Below, piece by piece: positions 24,963 through 35,916 of a stretch of 64,000 nucleotides of DNA; position 1 is the first letter of the stretch, and each line of letters starts with the position of its first letter. Under the pieces are notes generated by a model. That model searched no databases and was not told the DNA's origin. It saw only the letters and a list, made by a program, of their open reading frames with translations. The DNA lies in the NCBI GenBank assembly GCA_035556735.1, contig DATMFF010000010.1, positions 62,001 through 126,000 on the forward strand. The letters run 5' to 3'. The translations under genes and the position numbers were made by a program. The stretch is from CANJBX01 sp035556735. Lineage in GTDB: Bacteria; Pseudomonadota; Alphaproteobacteria; Rhizobiales; Xanthobacteraceae.

Positions 24963-25634
24963 ATGTTTGACCTGACCCTGAGTTTCGACAACGGCCCGGA
25001 GCCCGACGTCACGCCGGCGGTGCTCGACGTGCTGGCGCGACGAGGCGTGCGCGCGACGTTCTTCGTGCTTGGACAGAAAATCGCGCAGCGCGAGCGCCGC
25101 GCCCTGACCGAACGCGCCCATGCCGAGGGCCACTGGATCGGCAACCACACCTACACGCATTCGCTGCCGCTCGGCCTGTCCGGCGATCCCGACGTCGCCG
25201 AGCGGGAGATCGGCCGCACGCAGGACGCGCTGGGAGCGCTCGCCCACGCGCGAAGGCTCTTCCGTCCGTTCGGCGGCGGCGGCCATCTCGACCGGCGCCT
25301 GCTCAATCCGGGCGTGGTCGAGTTCCTCAAACGCCACCGCTACACCTGCGTGCTGTGGAATTCCGTTCCGCGCGACTGGGAGGATCCCGACGGCTGGGTC
25401 GAGCGCGCGCTGGACGAGTGCCGCGCACAGCCGTGGACCCTGATGGTTCTGCACGACTTGCCCACCGGCGCGATGCGCCATCTCGAGCGCTTCCTCGACG
25501 CGGTCGCTGCGGCGGGCGGTCGCATCCGCCAGGATTTCCCGCCGGCCTGCGTGCCGATCGCGGAGGGAATTCCAGTTCTACCGCTGGACGACTATATTGC
25601 CGCCCAGCCCGCTGCTACTATGAGCGTCGGCTGA
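24963..25634 (+). CDS. Polysaccharide deacetylase-family protein with DN in place of DD
   Basis: A 223-residue NodB-homology domain protein. Motif 1, usually TFDDGP, is SFDNGPEPDVT here; motif 2 is HWIGNHTYTHS (metal ligands His and His); motif 3 is FRPFGGGG; then LWNSVPRDWEDP and MVLHDLPTG. The second Asp of motif 1, normally a metal ligand, is Asn, so metal use or activity may differ. No signal peptide is visible, unlike secreted chitin or peptidoglycan deacetylases. Divergent from the PcaD-like gene; start ATG at 24963. Confidence 0.85.
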   Translation: MFDLTLSFDNGPEPDVTPAVLDVLARRGVRATFFVLGQKIAQRERRALTERAHAEGHWIGNHTYTHSLPLGLSGDPDVAEREIGRTQDALGALAHARRLFRPFGGGGHLDRRLLNPGVVEFLKRHRYTCVLWNSVPRDWEDPDGWVERALDECRAQPWTLMVLHDLPTGAMRHLERFLDAVAAAGGRIRQDFPPACVPIAEGIPVLPLDDYIAAQPAATMSVG

Positions 25635-25720
25635 AATTCATCCCCGCGCATGGCCCGGATTGATGCATCCGGCGTTTCCCAGGGTGCATGCGCCCCTGAA
25701 AGTCGAAGTGGAGTGACACG

Positions 25721-26197
25721 ATGGCCTTGACGATGTCGGGCGAGGTTCAGATCAACGCGCCGCGCGAGCAGGTCTACCAGAAGCTCAACGATGCCGAGAC
25801 CCTGAAGGCCAGCATCACCGGCTGCGAGCAGCTCGAAAAGCTGTCGGACACCGAGTTCCAGGCCGTCGTCACCATGAAGATCGGGCCGGTGAAGGCCCGC
25901 TGGAAGGGCAAGGTCAAGCTGTCCGACCTCGATCCGCCCAACGGCTACAAGATCACCGGAGAGGGCGAGGGCGGTGTCGCCGGCTTTGCCAAGGGCGGCG
26001 CCTCGGTGGCGCTGAGCGAGAAGGATGGCGGCACGCTGCTCAAGTACGACGTCGATGCCCAGATCGGCGGCAAGCTCGCCCAGCTCGGGCAGCGTCTGAT
26101 CGCGGGCGCGGCCAAGAAGATGGCCGACGACTTCTTCGGGAAGTTCGCCGCGGCCGTCGGGGCTCCCGCGCCCGAGGTCAATCAGCAGGTCGGCTGA
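25721..26197 (+). CDS. coxG: CoxG-family SRPBCC protein
   Basis: A 158-residue START/SRPBCC-fold protein of the CoxG family, implicated in membrane anchoring of CO dehydrogenase or in delivering quinone for its reoxidation. The opening SGEVQINAPREQVYQKLNDAETLKASITGCEQLEKLSDTEFQAVVTMKIGPVKARWKGKV is the family hallmark, with the later GEGEGGVAGFAKGGASVAL. It lies 192 bases upstream of coxS, separated by an inverted repeat with promoter-like elements, so coxG may be transcribed separately from the structural genes. Confidence 0.92.
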   Translation: MALTMSGEVQINAPREQVYQKLNDAETLKASITGCEQLEKLSDTEFQAVVTMKIGPVKARWKGKVKLSDLDPPNGYKITGEGEGGVAGFAKGGASVALSEKDGGTLLKYDVDAQIGGKLAQLGQRLIAGAAKKMADDFFGKFAAAVGAPAPEVNQQVG

Positions 26198-26240
26198 CCC
26201 CCAGCTCCCGCACCGTCCCACCGATCTCCGCGGTATCGCG

Positions 26241-26281
26241 CTAAGTCTCTTGACCCGGCCAGATGGGCGCGCGAGACTTAG
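26241..26281 (+). promoter_or_regulatory. Inverted repeat CTAAGTCTC-N23-GAGACTTAG with promoter-like boxes, upstream of coxS
   Basis: Perfect 9-bp arms at 26241-26249 and 26273-26281. TTGACC at 26250-26255 abuts the left arm and lies 17 bases from a weak -10-like hexamer GAGACT that begins the right arm, so the arms would flank a sigma70-type promoter for the coxSLM genes. Symmetry is directly seen; the promoter call is tentative. Confidence 0.5.
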
Positions 26282-26388
26282 ACAGGTTCTATCTTCCAAA
26301 AACGCTCGGAAATCGTATCGCCACGCTCGGCCGCCTTCGGCCACATCGAAAAATCGGCCATTCGGCCTGTGTAAAGAGGAGGGAAACC

Positions 26389-26886
26389 ATGCCCACCGTA
26401 TCCATGACGGTGAACGGCAAGCCTGCAAAGGCGGATGTCGATCCCCGGACGCTGCTGGTGCAATTTTTGCGCGAGCATCTGCGCCTCACCGGCACCCACG
26501 TGGGCTGCGACACCTCCCAGTGCGGCGCGTGCGTCGTGCACGTCAACGGCAAGGCCGTGAAGTCCTGCACCATGCTGGCGGTGAGCGCCGACGGTGCGCA
26601 GGTCGTCACCATCGAAGGTCTGGCCGACGGCCAGCAGCTTCATCCGATGCAGGAAGCGTTCCGTGAGCATCACGGCCTGCAGTGCGGGTTCTGCACCCCC
26701 GGCATGATCATGACCGCGGTCGACATGGTGAACCGCCTCGGCAATAGCCTGGACGAGAAGACGATCCGGCACGAGCTCGAAGGCAACATCTGTCGCTGCA
26801 CGGGCTACCACAACATCGTCAAGGCAATCGGCGCCGGCGCCCAGGCGATGGGCAAGGGCGGCGGCATGCAGCACGCCGCGGAATAA
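26389..26886 (+). CDS. coxS: CO dehydrogenase-type small subunit (2Fe-2S)
   Basis: A 165-residue iron-sulfur subunit of a molybdenum hydroxylase. The N-terminal plant-ferredoxin cluster ligands sit in GTHVGCDTSQCGACVVHVNGKAVKSC, and the C-terminal helical cluster in HHGLQCGFCTPGMIMTAVD and EGNICRCTGYHNIVKAI. It shuttles electrons from the molybdopterin site in CoxL to FAD in CoxM. The ATG at 26389 follows AGGAGGG. It is first of the coxSLM order that marks form II clusters. Confidence 0.95.
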   Translation: MPTVSMTVNGKPAKADVDPRTLLVQFLREHLRLTGTHVGCDTSQCGACVVHVNGKAVKSCTMLAVSADGAQVVTIEGLADGQQLHPMQEAFREHHGLQCGFCTPGMIMTAVDMVNRLGNSLDEKTIRHELEGNICRCTGYHNIVKAIGAGAQAMGKGGGMQHAAE

Positions 26887-26897
26887 CAAGACAGAAG

Positions 26898-26944
26898 GCG
26901 CGCGATCGGACGTCAATCGGAGCTGCGTTGTGCCGATCGCGCGC
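26898..26944 (+). other. Perfect 12-bp stem-loop between coxS and coxL
   Basis: Arms GCGCGCGATCGG (26898-26909) and CCGATCGCGCGC (26933-26944) enclose a 23-base loop. With no U-tract after it, it looks more like an mRNA processing or stability element in the coxSL intercistronic region than a terminator. Confidence 0.65.
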
Positions 26945-26982
26945 GTGGAGGAACGTCAACCACCATTCCGGGAGGAGCCATC

Positions 26983-29352
26983 ATGAGTGCGACCGGGATT
27001 GGCGCCGCCGTGCGCCGCAAGGAGGACTTCCGTTTCATCACTGGCAAGGGCCAGTACACCGACGACGTGAGCCGGCCGGGACAAACCTACACCTGCTTCA
27101 TTCGTTCCCCGCACGCGCACGCGAAAATTCTTTCCATCGATACGGCCGCTGCCGCCGCGATGCCCGGGGTTGTCGCGGTGCTCACCGGCCAGGATTTCGC
27201 CGAGAGCAAGCTCGGCGGCCTGATCTGCGGCTGGACCGTTCTCTCGAAGGACGGCTCGCCGATGAAGATGGCGCCGCATCCGGCGCTGGCGGCGGGCAAG
27301 GCCAACCACGTGGGCGATCCGGTCGCCGTGGTCGTTGCCGAGAGCGTCGCGCAGGCCAAGGACGCGGCCGAGAAGGTGGTCGTCAATTACGAGGTGCTGC
27401 CGGCGGTCACCGATCCGGCCAAGGCGGCGCAGAAGGGCGCGCCGCAGATCCACGAGGTCGCCCCCAACAACACCATCTACAACTGGCACCTGGGCGATCC
27501 TGACGCGACCGCGGCCGCCTTCAAGGGCGCCAAGCACGTCACCACGCTCGAATTCGTCAACAACCGGCTCGTGCCCAACGCCATGGAGCCGCGTGCGGCG
27601 CTCGCCGAATACGATCCCGGCAGCGACAGCTTCACGCTGTGGAACGCGACGCAGAACCCGCACGTCGCCCGGCTGGTGATCTCCGCTTTCATCGGCATGG
27701 CGCCCGAGCACAAGCTGCGCGTGATCGCGCCGGACGTGGGCGGCGGCTTCGGCTCCAAGATCTTCATCTATCCGGAGGAGGTCGTCTGCCTGTGGGCCTC
27801 CAAGAAGGTCGGGCGCCCGGTGAAGTGGACGGCCGAGCGCAGCGAGAGCTTCATCTCCGACGCGCATGGCCGCGACCACGTCACGCGCGCGCAGATGGCC
27901 TTCGACGACGACGGCAAGATCACTGGCCTGAAGGTCCACACCATCGCCAACCTCGGCGCCTACATGTCGACCTTCTCGTCGGCGGTGCCGACCTTCCTCT
28001 ACGCCACGCTGCTGTCGGGCCAGTACGCCATCCCGCACATCTACTGCGAGGTGGACGCGGTCTACACCAACACCGTGCCCGTCGACGCCTACCGCGGCGC
28101 CGGAAGGCCTGAGGCGACCTTCGTCGTCGAGCGGCTGGTGGAGGTCGGCGCGCGCGAACTCGGCCTCGATCCGACCGAGCTGCGGCGGCGCAACTTCGTC
28201 AAGCAGTTCCCGTATCAGACGTCCGTCGCCTCGCTCTATGACGCGGGCGATTACGACGCCTCGATGCAGAAGGCGCTGCAGATCCACGACTACAAGGGCT
28301 TCGGCAAGCGCAAGCGCGAGAGCGAGCGCCGCGGCAAGCTGCGCGGCATCGGCTTTGCCACCTACATCGAGGCCTGCGGCGTCGCCCCGTCCTCGCTGGT
28401 CGGCCAGCTCGGCGCCGGCGTCGGTCTGTGGGAGTCGGCGGAGGTCCGCGTCAATCCGACCGGCAGCGTCGAATTGCTTACCGGCTGCCATCAGCACGGG
28501 CAGGGCCACGAGACGACCTTCGCGCAGCTCGTGTCCGAGCGGCTCGGCATCCCGATCGAGAACGTCACCGTCGTGCACGGCGACACCGACAAGGTGCAGT
28601 TCGGCATGGGCACCTACGGCTCGCGCTCCGGCGCGGTCGGCATGTCGGCGGTGGTGAAGGCGCTCGACAAGGTCGAGGCCAAGGCCAAGAAGATCGCCGC
28701 CCACGTGCTGGAGGCGGCCGAAGGCGACATCGTCTTCAAGGACGGCAAGTTCAGCGTCGCCGGAACCGACAAGGCGATCGACTGGGGCTCGCTCGCGCTG
28801 CAGGCCTATGTGGCGCACAAGTTCCCCACCGGCGAGATCGAGCCGGGCCTGAAGGAGAGCGCGTTCTACGATCCGACCAACTTCACGTTCCCGGCCGGAT
28901 GCCACATCTGCGAGATCGAGATCGATCCCGCCACCGGCGTCACCGAGATCGCCGCATGGACGGCGGTCGACGACTTCGGCACCGTGATCAATCCGATGAT
29001 CGTGGAAGGCCAGGTCCACGGCGGGGTGGCGCAGGGCGTCGGCCAGGCGCTGCTCGAGCACACCGTCTACGACGACAAGGGGCAGCTCGTGAGCGGCTCC
29101 TACATGGACTACGCGATGCCGCGGGCGGACGATCTGCCCTCGCTCAAGGTGGACACGACCGTGACCAAGTGTCCGTCCAACCCGCTCGGCATCAAGGGCT
29201 GCGGCGAGGCCGGAGCCATCGCGGCGCCGGCGGCGGTGATGAACGCCATCACCAACGCGCTCGGCACCGAAAAGATCGACATGCCCGCGACGCCGCAAAA
29301 CGTCTGGGCTGCGCTTCAACAAGCGAACACGCTGCGTCAGGCGGCCGAGTAA
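26983..29352 (+). CDS. coxL: CO dehydrogenase-type large subunit, form II
   Basis: A 789-residue molybdopterin subunit of the xanthine oxidase family. The active-site loop reads VDAYRGAGRPEA near residue 370, the AYxGAGR form II signature, in place of AYxCSFR of proven CO dehydrogenases (form I). Other family blocks are APDVGGGFGSKIFIYPEE, TGCHQHGQGHETTFAQLV, GTYGSRSGAVGMSAV and GIKGCGEAGAIAAPAAVMNAI with the catalytic Glu. True substrate of form II enzymes is debated: CO at low rates, or an aldehyde or N-heterocycle. It follows coxS by 96 bases with a strong stem-loop between. Confidence 0.93.
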   Translation: MSATGIGAAVRRKEDFRFITGKGQYTDDVSRPGQTYTCFIRSPHAHAKILSIDTAAAAAMPGVVAVLTGQDFAESKLGGLICGWTVLSKDGSPMKMAPHPALAAGKANHVGDPVAVVVAESVAQAKDAAEKVVVNYEVLPAVTDPAKAAQKGAPQIHEVAPNNTIYNWHLGDPDATAAAFKGAKHVTTLEFVNNRLVPNAMEPRAALAEYDPGSDSFTLWNATQNPHVARLVISAFIGMAPEHKLRVIAPDVGGGFGSKIFIYPEEVVCLWASKKVGRPVKWTAERSESFISDAHGRDHVTRAQMAFDDDGKITGLKVHTIANLGAYMSTFSSAVPTFLYATLLSGQYAIPHIYCEVDAVYTNTVPVDAYRGAGRPEATFVVERLVEVGARELGLDPTELRRRNFVKQFPYQTSVASLYDAGDYDASMQKALQIHDYKGFGKRKRESERRGKLRGIGFATYIEACGVAPSSLVGQLGAGVGLWESAEVRVNPTGSVELLTGCHQHGQGHETTFAQLVSERLGIPIENVTVVHGDTDKVQFGMGTYGSRSGAVGMSAVVKALDKVEAKAKKIAAHVLEAAEGDIVFKDGKFSVAGTDKAIDWGSLALQAYVAHKFPTGEIEPGLKESAFYDPTNFTFPAGCHICEIEIDPATGVTEIAAWTAVDDFGTVINPMIVEGQVHGGVAQGVGQALLEHTVYDDKGQLVSGSYMDYAMPRADDLPSLKVDTTVTKCPSNPLGIKGCGEAGAIAAPAAVMNAITNALGTEKIDMPATPQNVWAALQQANTLRQAAE

Positions 29353-29363
29353 GGAGGACTTCA

Positions 29364-30212
29364 ATGTACGCTTTCAACTATCACCGCGCGAGCGGGCTGC
29401 GTCAGGCGATCAACATGCTCGGCAAGCTCGAGGATCCCAAGCTGCTCGCCGGCGGCCAGACGCTGCTGCCGACGATGAAGCAGCGCCTCGCTTCGCCCGC
29501 GAACCTGATCGACCTCGGCCAGGTCGAGGGCATCAACGAGATCGAGCTCAAGGGCCGCTCGCTCGTCATCGGCGCGATGGCGCGTCACGCCGAGGTCGCG
29601 AACTCGCCGGTCGTCCAGCAGGCGATCCCGGCGCTCGCCGAGCTCGCCAGCATGATCGGCGATCCGGCGGTGCGTCACCGCGGCACGATCGGCGGCTCGG
29701 TCGCCAACAACGATCCGAACGCCGACTATCCGGCGGCGGTGCTCGGCCTCGGCGCCACGGTCATCACCTCCAAGCGCAAGATCGCGGCCGATGATTTCTT
29801 CAAGGGTCTGTTCGAGACCGCCCTCGAGCCGGACGAGATCATCACCAAGATCAGCTTCCCGGTTCCCAAGAAGGCTGGTTATTACAAATTCCGCAACCAG
29901 GCCTCGCGCTTCGCGCTCGTCGGCGTGTTCGTGGCCAAGCGTCCGTCGGAGATCCGCGTCGCGGTGACCGGCGCCGGCGCCTCGGGCGTGTTCCGCGTGC
30001 CCTCGTTCGAAGAGGCGCTCAAGAAGCGCTTCTCGCCCAAGTCGCTCGACGGGCTGAGCATCCCGGCGACCGGTCTCGCCAGCGACATCCACGGCAGCGC
30101 CGAATATCGCGCGCATCTCGTGGGCGTCTGCGCCCGCCGCGCGGTCGCCGCCGCCGACGTCAAGACCGAGAGCAAGATCGGTGTCACCGGAGGGGCGGGG
30201 GAGCAGAACTAG
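29364..30212 (+). CDS. coxM: CO dehydrogenase-type medium subunit (FAD)
   Basis: A 282-residue FAD subunit of the CO dehydrogenase/xanthine dehydrogenase family. The FAD-binding motifs AGGQTLLPTMKQRLASP and HRGTIGGSVANNDPNADYPAA are intact, as is the C-terminal FRVPSFEEAL region. The start ATG at 29364 follows AAGGAGG, 11 bases after the coxL stop. It completes the S-L-M trio typical of form II clusters. Confidence 0.94.
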   Translation: MYAFNYHRASGLRQAINMLGKLEDPKLLAGGQTLLPTMKQRLASPANLIDLGQVEGINEIELKGRSLVIGAMARHAEVANSPVVQQAIPALAELASMIGDPAVRHRGTIGGSVANNDPNADYPAAVLGLGATVITSKRKIAADDFFKGLFETALEPDEIITKISFPVPKKAGYYKFRNQASRFALVGVFVAKRPSEIRVAVTGAGASGVFRVPSFEEALKKRFSPKSLDGLSIPATGLASDIHGSAEYRAHLVGVCARRAVAAADVKTESKIGVTGGAGEQN

Positions 30213-30237
30213 CGCCACTCGTCCAAGGGACGCGCTT

Positions 30238-30271
30238 TTGGCCACCCTTGCCGGCCGGCGGGGGTGGCCAA
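30238..30271 (+). other. Stem-loop after coxM
   Basis: Arms TTGGCCACCC (30238-30247) and GGGTGGCCAA (30262-30271) form a perfect 10-bp stem with a GC-rich loop, 25 bases after the coxM stop. There is no T-run behind it, so it may attenuate or protect the coxSLM message ahead of coxD rather than end it. Confidence 0.55.
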
Positions 30272-30391
30272 TGCATGTCAGGCCTCCGAAAACACCGTTT
30301 CCGGGGTTTTGATCGGCACCGTCGAAAGGCCTATATCCATCGTGGACCTAACCAGCCGCTTTGCCCGACCGGCAGGGCTTGGAGTTCTCCT

Positions 30392-31315
<924 letters not shown>

Positions 31316-31318
31316 CGC

Positions 31319-31382
31319 ACCGTCACCTCGTTCCGCCGGGGAGAGGTCGGCGGGCGCAGCGAGCCGGGTGAGGGGGGACGGG
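31319..31382 (+). repeat. Intergenic palindromic repeat, family B copy 1
   Basis: A 64-bp element between coxD and coxE containing GGGGAGAGGTCGG and, after a variable inner arm, GAGCCGGGTGAGGGGGG. It matches the elements at 60241-60305 and 62768-62832. This copy has a decayed left arm (CACCTCGTTCCGCCGGGG). Elements with this core are widespread in alphaproteobacterial intergenic DNA to my knowledge. Confidence 0.75.
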
Positions 31383-31427
31383 ACACTGTCGGGCCCATCG
31401 AGCGAAGGAAAACCAACGGAACGCGAC

Positions 31428-32660
31428 ATGGCGGAGAAGGTGCCGGGCACAGCCCCCGAAGAGCGCGTCGGCCGCCTTGCCGAGAACATCGTCTATTTCG
31501 CGCGCGCGCTGCGCACGGCGGGCCTGCCGCTCGGACCGCGCTCGGTGCTCGACGGCATCGAGGCGGTGCTCGCCGCCGGCGTCGGCACGCGCGAGGACTT
31601 CTACTGGACGCTGCACTCGGTGTTCGTGAAGCGCCACGAGCACTCCATCCTGTTCGACCAGGCGTTCCGCATCTTCTTCAAGCGTCGCGGCTATCTCGAC
31701 CAGCTCATCGGCCTCACGCTGCCGCAGGTCGAGGGCCTGCCGCGCGAGCAGGGCAAGCCCGCCTCGCAGCGCGTGCAGGATGCGCTGTTCGCCGGCATGA
31801 ACGACAAGCTGCGCAAGGAAGTCGAGCAGCTCGAGATCGACATGCGCCAGACGGTCTCCGACCAGGAGGTCCTGCAGAAGAAAGACTTCGCGCAGATGAC
31901 CGCCGCCGAGGTGGCGGCGGCGAAAGAGGCGATCAAGCGCCTGGTGCTGCCGCTCGACGAGACGAGGACACGCCGCCTCGCGCCGCACCCGCATGGCCAC
32001 GTCATCGACATGCGGCGCACCCTGCGCGCCAGCATGAAGGGCGGCGGCGATTTCATCGACCTGCGCTATCTCGGCGCCAAGACCAAGATGCCGCCGATCG
32101 TCGCGCTGCTCGACATTTCCGGCTCGATGGCGGACTACACGCGCCTGTTCCTGCACTTCCTGCATGCGGTCACGGATGCGCGCAAGCGCGTGCACTCGTT
32201 CCTGTTCGGCACGCGCCTGACCAACGTCACGCGCGCGCTCAAGCAGAAGGATCCCGACGAGGCGCTCGCGGCCTGCACGGCGAGCGTGATGGACTGGTCG
32301 GGCGGCACGCGCATCGCGACCTCGCTCGCGCTGTTCAACAAGCTGTGGGCGCGGCGCGTGCTCACCCAGGGCGCGATCGTGCTGCTGATCACCGACGGGC
32401 TCGAGCGCGACGCCGACGATCGCCTCGCCTTCGAGATCGACCGCCTGCACCGCTCGTGCAAGCGGCTGATCTGGCTCAACCCGCTGCTGCGCTACGACCA
32501 GTTCGAGCCCAAGGCCAAGGGCATCCAGGCGATCCTGCCGCACGTCGACGAGTTCCGCCCGATCCACAATCTGGAATCCCTCACCGATCTCACCCGATCG
32601 CTGTCATCGATCGGCGGCCGGTCGGTCGAGGGCCGGGCCTGGACGGGGAAGGCGGCGTAA
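31428..32660 (+). CDS. coxE: VWA-domain protein CoxE
   Basis: A 410-residue protein with a C-terminal von Willebrand A domain, MIDAS motif DISGSMADY (about residue 230), the threonine in SGGTRIATSLALF and an aspartate in LLITDGLERD. CoxE works with the MoxR ATPase CoxD in maturation of the bimetallic active site of CO dehydrogenase. The opening RLAENIVYFARALRTAGLPLGPRSVLDGIEAV is typical. The start ATG at 31428 follows a GAAGGAA site. It lies 112 bases after coxD, the gap being occupied by a palindromic repeat. Confidence 0.92.
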   Translation: MAEKVPGTAPEERVGRLAENIVYFARALRTAGLPLGPRSVLDGIEAVLAAGVGTREDFYWTLHSVFVKRHEHSILFDQAFRIFFKRRGYLDQLIGLTLPQVEGLPREQGKPASQRVQDALFAGMNDKLRKEVEQLEIDMRQTVSDQEVLQKKDFAQMTAAEVAAAKEAIKRLVLPLDETRTRRLAPHPHGHVIDMRRTLRASMKGGGDFIDLRYLGAKTKMPPIVALLDISGSMADYTRLFLHFLHAVTDARKRVHSFLFGTRLTNVTRALKQKDPDEALAACTASVMDWSGGTRIATSLALFNKLWARRVLTQGAIVLLITDGLERDADDRLAFEIDRLHRSCKRLIWLNPLLRYDQFEPKAKGIQAILPHVDEFRPIHNLESLTDLTRSLSSIGGRSVEGRAWTGKAA

Positions 32661-32729
32661 CTGCACTTCGGCGCGTTGCCGAAGCGGGGGCGCCATACCA
32701 TATTGAAGGTATCACGCGAGGAGGTTCGC

Positions 32730-33053
32730 ATGCTCGCTGGCAGTGACGACATTCTCAAGGCCGCCGAGGACTGGCGCAAGGCGGGGCGCGGCGTCGCGCT
32801 CGCGACCGTCGTCCAGACCTGGGGCTCGGCGCCGCGGCCGGTCGGCTCCAATCTGGTGATCGACGATCAGGGAAATTTTCTGGGCTCGGTCTCGGGCGGG
32901 TGCGTCGAGGGCGCGGTGGTGTCCGAGGCGATCGACGTCATCGAGAGCGGCAAGCCCAAGACGCTGGAGTTCGGCGTCGCCGACGAGACGGCCTGGAAGG
33001 TCGGGCTGTCCTGCGGCGGCACCATCCGCGTCTACGTGGAGAAGATCGACTAA
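32730..33053 (+). CDS. XdhC/CoxI N-terminal-type protein
   Basis: A 107-residue protein matching only the N-terminal domain of XdhC: DDILKAAEDWRKAGRGVALATVVQTWGSAPRPVGSNLVIDDQGNFLGSVSGGCVEGAVVSEA, with the conserved SVSGGCVEG. XdhC binds molybdenum cofactor and inserts the sulfido ligand into the hydroxylase. Here the two XdhC domains are on separate genes (this one and 33168). GAGGAGG precedes the ATG. Confidence 0.9.
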   Translation: MLAGSDDILKAAEDWRKAGRGVALATVVQTWGSAPRPVGSNLVIDDQGNFLGSVSGGCVEGAVVSEAIDVIESGKPKTLEFGVADETAWKVGLSCGGTIRVYVEKID

Positions 33054-33167
33054 GGCCTCGCCCCGGCCGGCCCGCGCCGACCGGGGCGACGGCATTGCTA
33101 CAGTCGCCGTCGCAGGCTGCGTCCGCAGCCTGCACGGCGGCGTCCGACCGACTGGGACCGCCCGCAC

Positions 33168-33856
33168 ATGCGCATCGACATCCTCAAGGCCCTCAATGCC
33201 GAACGCGCCGCCCGGCGCGCCGCCGTCGTCGTGACCGACACCGCGAGCGGCGAGCAGCGCCTGGTCAAGGCCGACGAGGTCGCTCGCGATCCGTTGCGCG
33301 AGACGCTGGAGAAGGCGCTGCGCAGCGGCAAGAGCGGCATGGAGGAACTGCCGCAGGGCAACGTCTTCCTGACGGTGCACGTGCCTCCGCCCAAGCTGAT
33401 CGTCATCGGCGCGGTCCACATCAGCCAGGCGCTGGCGCCGATGGCGGCGCTGCTCGACTACGACGTGACCATCATCGATCCGCGCACCGCCTTCGCCTCG
33501 AAGGAACGCTTCCCCGACGTCAAGCTGATCGCCGAATGGCCGGACGTCGCGCTGCCGCCGCTCGGCGTCGACCGTTACACCGCTTTCGTCGCGCTCACCC
33601 ACGACCCCAAGATCGACGATCCCGCGCTCACGCACGCGCTCGAGCGCGAGTGCTTCTACATCGGCGCGCTCGGCTCGAAGAAGACCCACGGCCGCCGCAT
33701 CGAGCGGCTCAAGGGGCAGGGCATCAGCGAAGCGGCGCTCGCGCGCATCCATGCGCCCATCGGCCTGCGCATCGGCGCGGTGTCACCACCCGAGATCGCG
33801 GTCTCGATCCTGGGCGAGATCACCGCCAGCCTGCGATTGTCACCGGAGCAGCGGTC

Positions 33857-33860
<4 letters not shown>
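33168..33860 (+). CDS. XdhC C-terminal (Rossmann)-type protein
   Basis: A 230-residue protein. After a 75-residue lead region the XdhC Rossmann domain begins PPPKLIVIGAVHISQALAPMAALLDYDVTIIDPRTAFASKERFP and ends GALGSKKTHGRRIERLKGQGISEAALARIHAPIGLRIGAVSPPEIAVSILGEI, all hallmarks of the family. It should act together with the short XdhC N-terminal protein at 32730 as a molybdenum cofactor sulfuration/insertion chaperone for the coxSLM enzyme. It overlaps the next gene by four bases (ATGA, 33857-33860). Confidence 0.92.
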
Positions 33861-35473
<1,613 letters not shown>

Positions 35474-35479
35474 CGCCGC

Positions 35480-35499
35480 CAGCCCGTCCTTGCGGGCTG
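35480..35499. terminator. Stem-loop between convergent genes
   Basis: CAGCCCG (35480-35486) and CGGGCTG (35493-35499) around a 6-base loop, between the stop at 35473 and the convergent stop at 35519. A short stem with no U-tract, so a weak bidirectional terminator candidate. Confidence 0.4.
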
Positions 35500-35518
35500 T
35501 CGCGCTCGCCACCGGGAC

Positions 35519-35833
35519 TCAGAACGACACCGCCACCTCGAGATGGCACGTGCGGCAGCGCAGCACGTCGTCGCTGGTCTGGCTGGCAATGGGATGCAGC
35601 GGTGAGATGGCGCCGTTCTCCACCCAGCAGCGCGGACACAGATAATCCGAGCCGGCCTTGACCGGAAAGCCCTCCACGCGCTGCGGAGCGAGCAGGGCGG
35701 TCGCGCGCTCCTTCTCGATCGTCGCCTTGCGCGTTTCGATCTCGACGAGCTGGCGCTCCAGTTCGTCCACGCGCTGCTGCGCCTGCTCGGCGATCTCGCC
35801 GGCCATCCGCTTGAGCTGTCCCGCAAGACTCAT
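35519..35833 (-). CDS. Hypothetical protein: coiled coil plus zinc-ribbon-like region
   Basis: About 104 residues. The N-terminal half (GQLKRMAGEIAEQAQQRVDELERQLVEIETRKATIEKERATALL) is a strong heptad-like coiled coil, the C-terminal half has four cysteines in a CPRCW...CRTCH arrangement (LCPRCWVENG and VLRCRTCHLEV) typical of a small zinc ribbon. ATG at 35833 has AGGGG eight bases upstream. Function unknown. It sits alone on the minus strand. Confidence 0.7.
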   Translation of the reverse strand: MSLAGQLKRMAGEIAEQAQQRVDELERQLVEIETRKATIEKERATALLAPQRVEGFPVKAGSDYLCPRCWVENGAISPLHPIASQTSDDVLRCRTCHLEVAVSF

Positions 35834-35888
35834 GGTCGTCATCCCCTGACGGCTGACAACGTCCATAGCACCATTTGGCTCCGGGTCC

Positions 35889-35916
35889 CGCTACCCGGCG
35901 CGAGCGCCGGGTAGCG
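35889..35916. other. Perfect 12-bp stem with tetraloop in the 35834-36138 gap
   Basis: CGCTACCCGGCG (35889-35900), loop CGAG, CGCCGGGTAGCG (35905-35916). This sits in the 305-base gap between the starts of the zinc-ribbon protein and the TetR gene. The rest of the gap shows nothing recognisable apart from the TetR operator at 36096-36113. It may be a solitary palindromic element. Confidence 0.55.

Noticed and set aside
26956..29364. An 802-codon minus-strand open frame
   Set aside because: Antisense to coxL, which has all family motifs.
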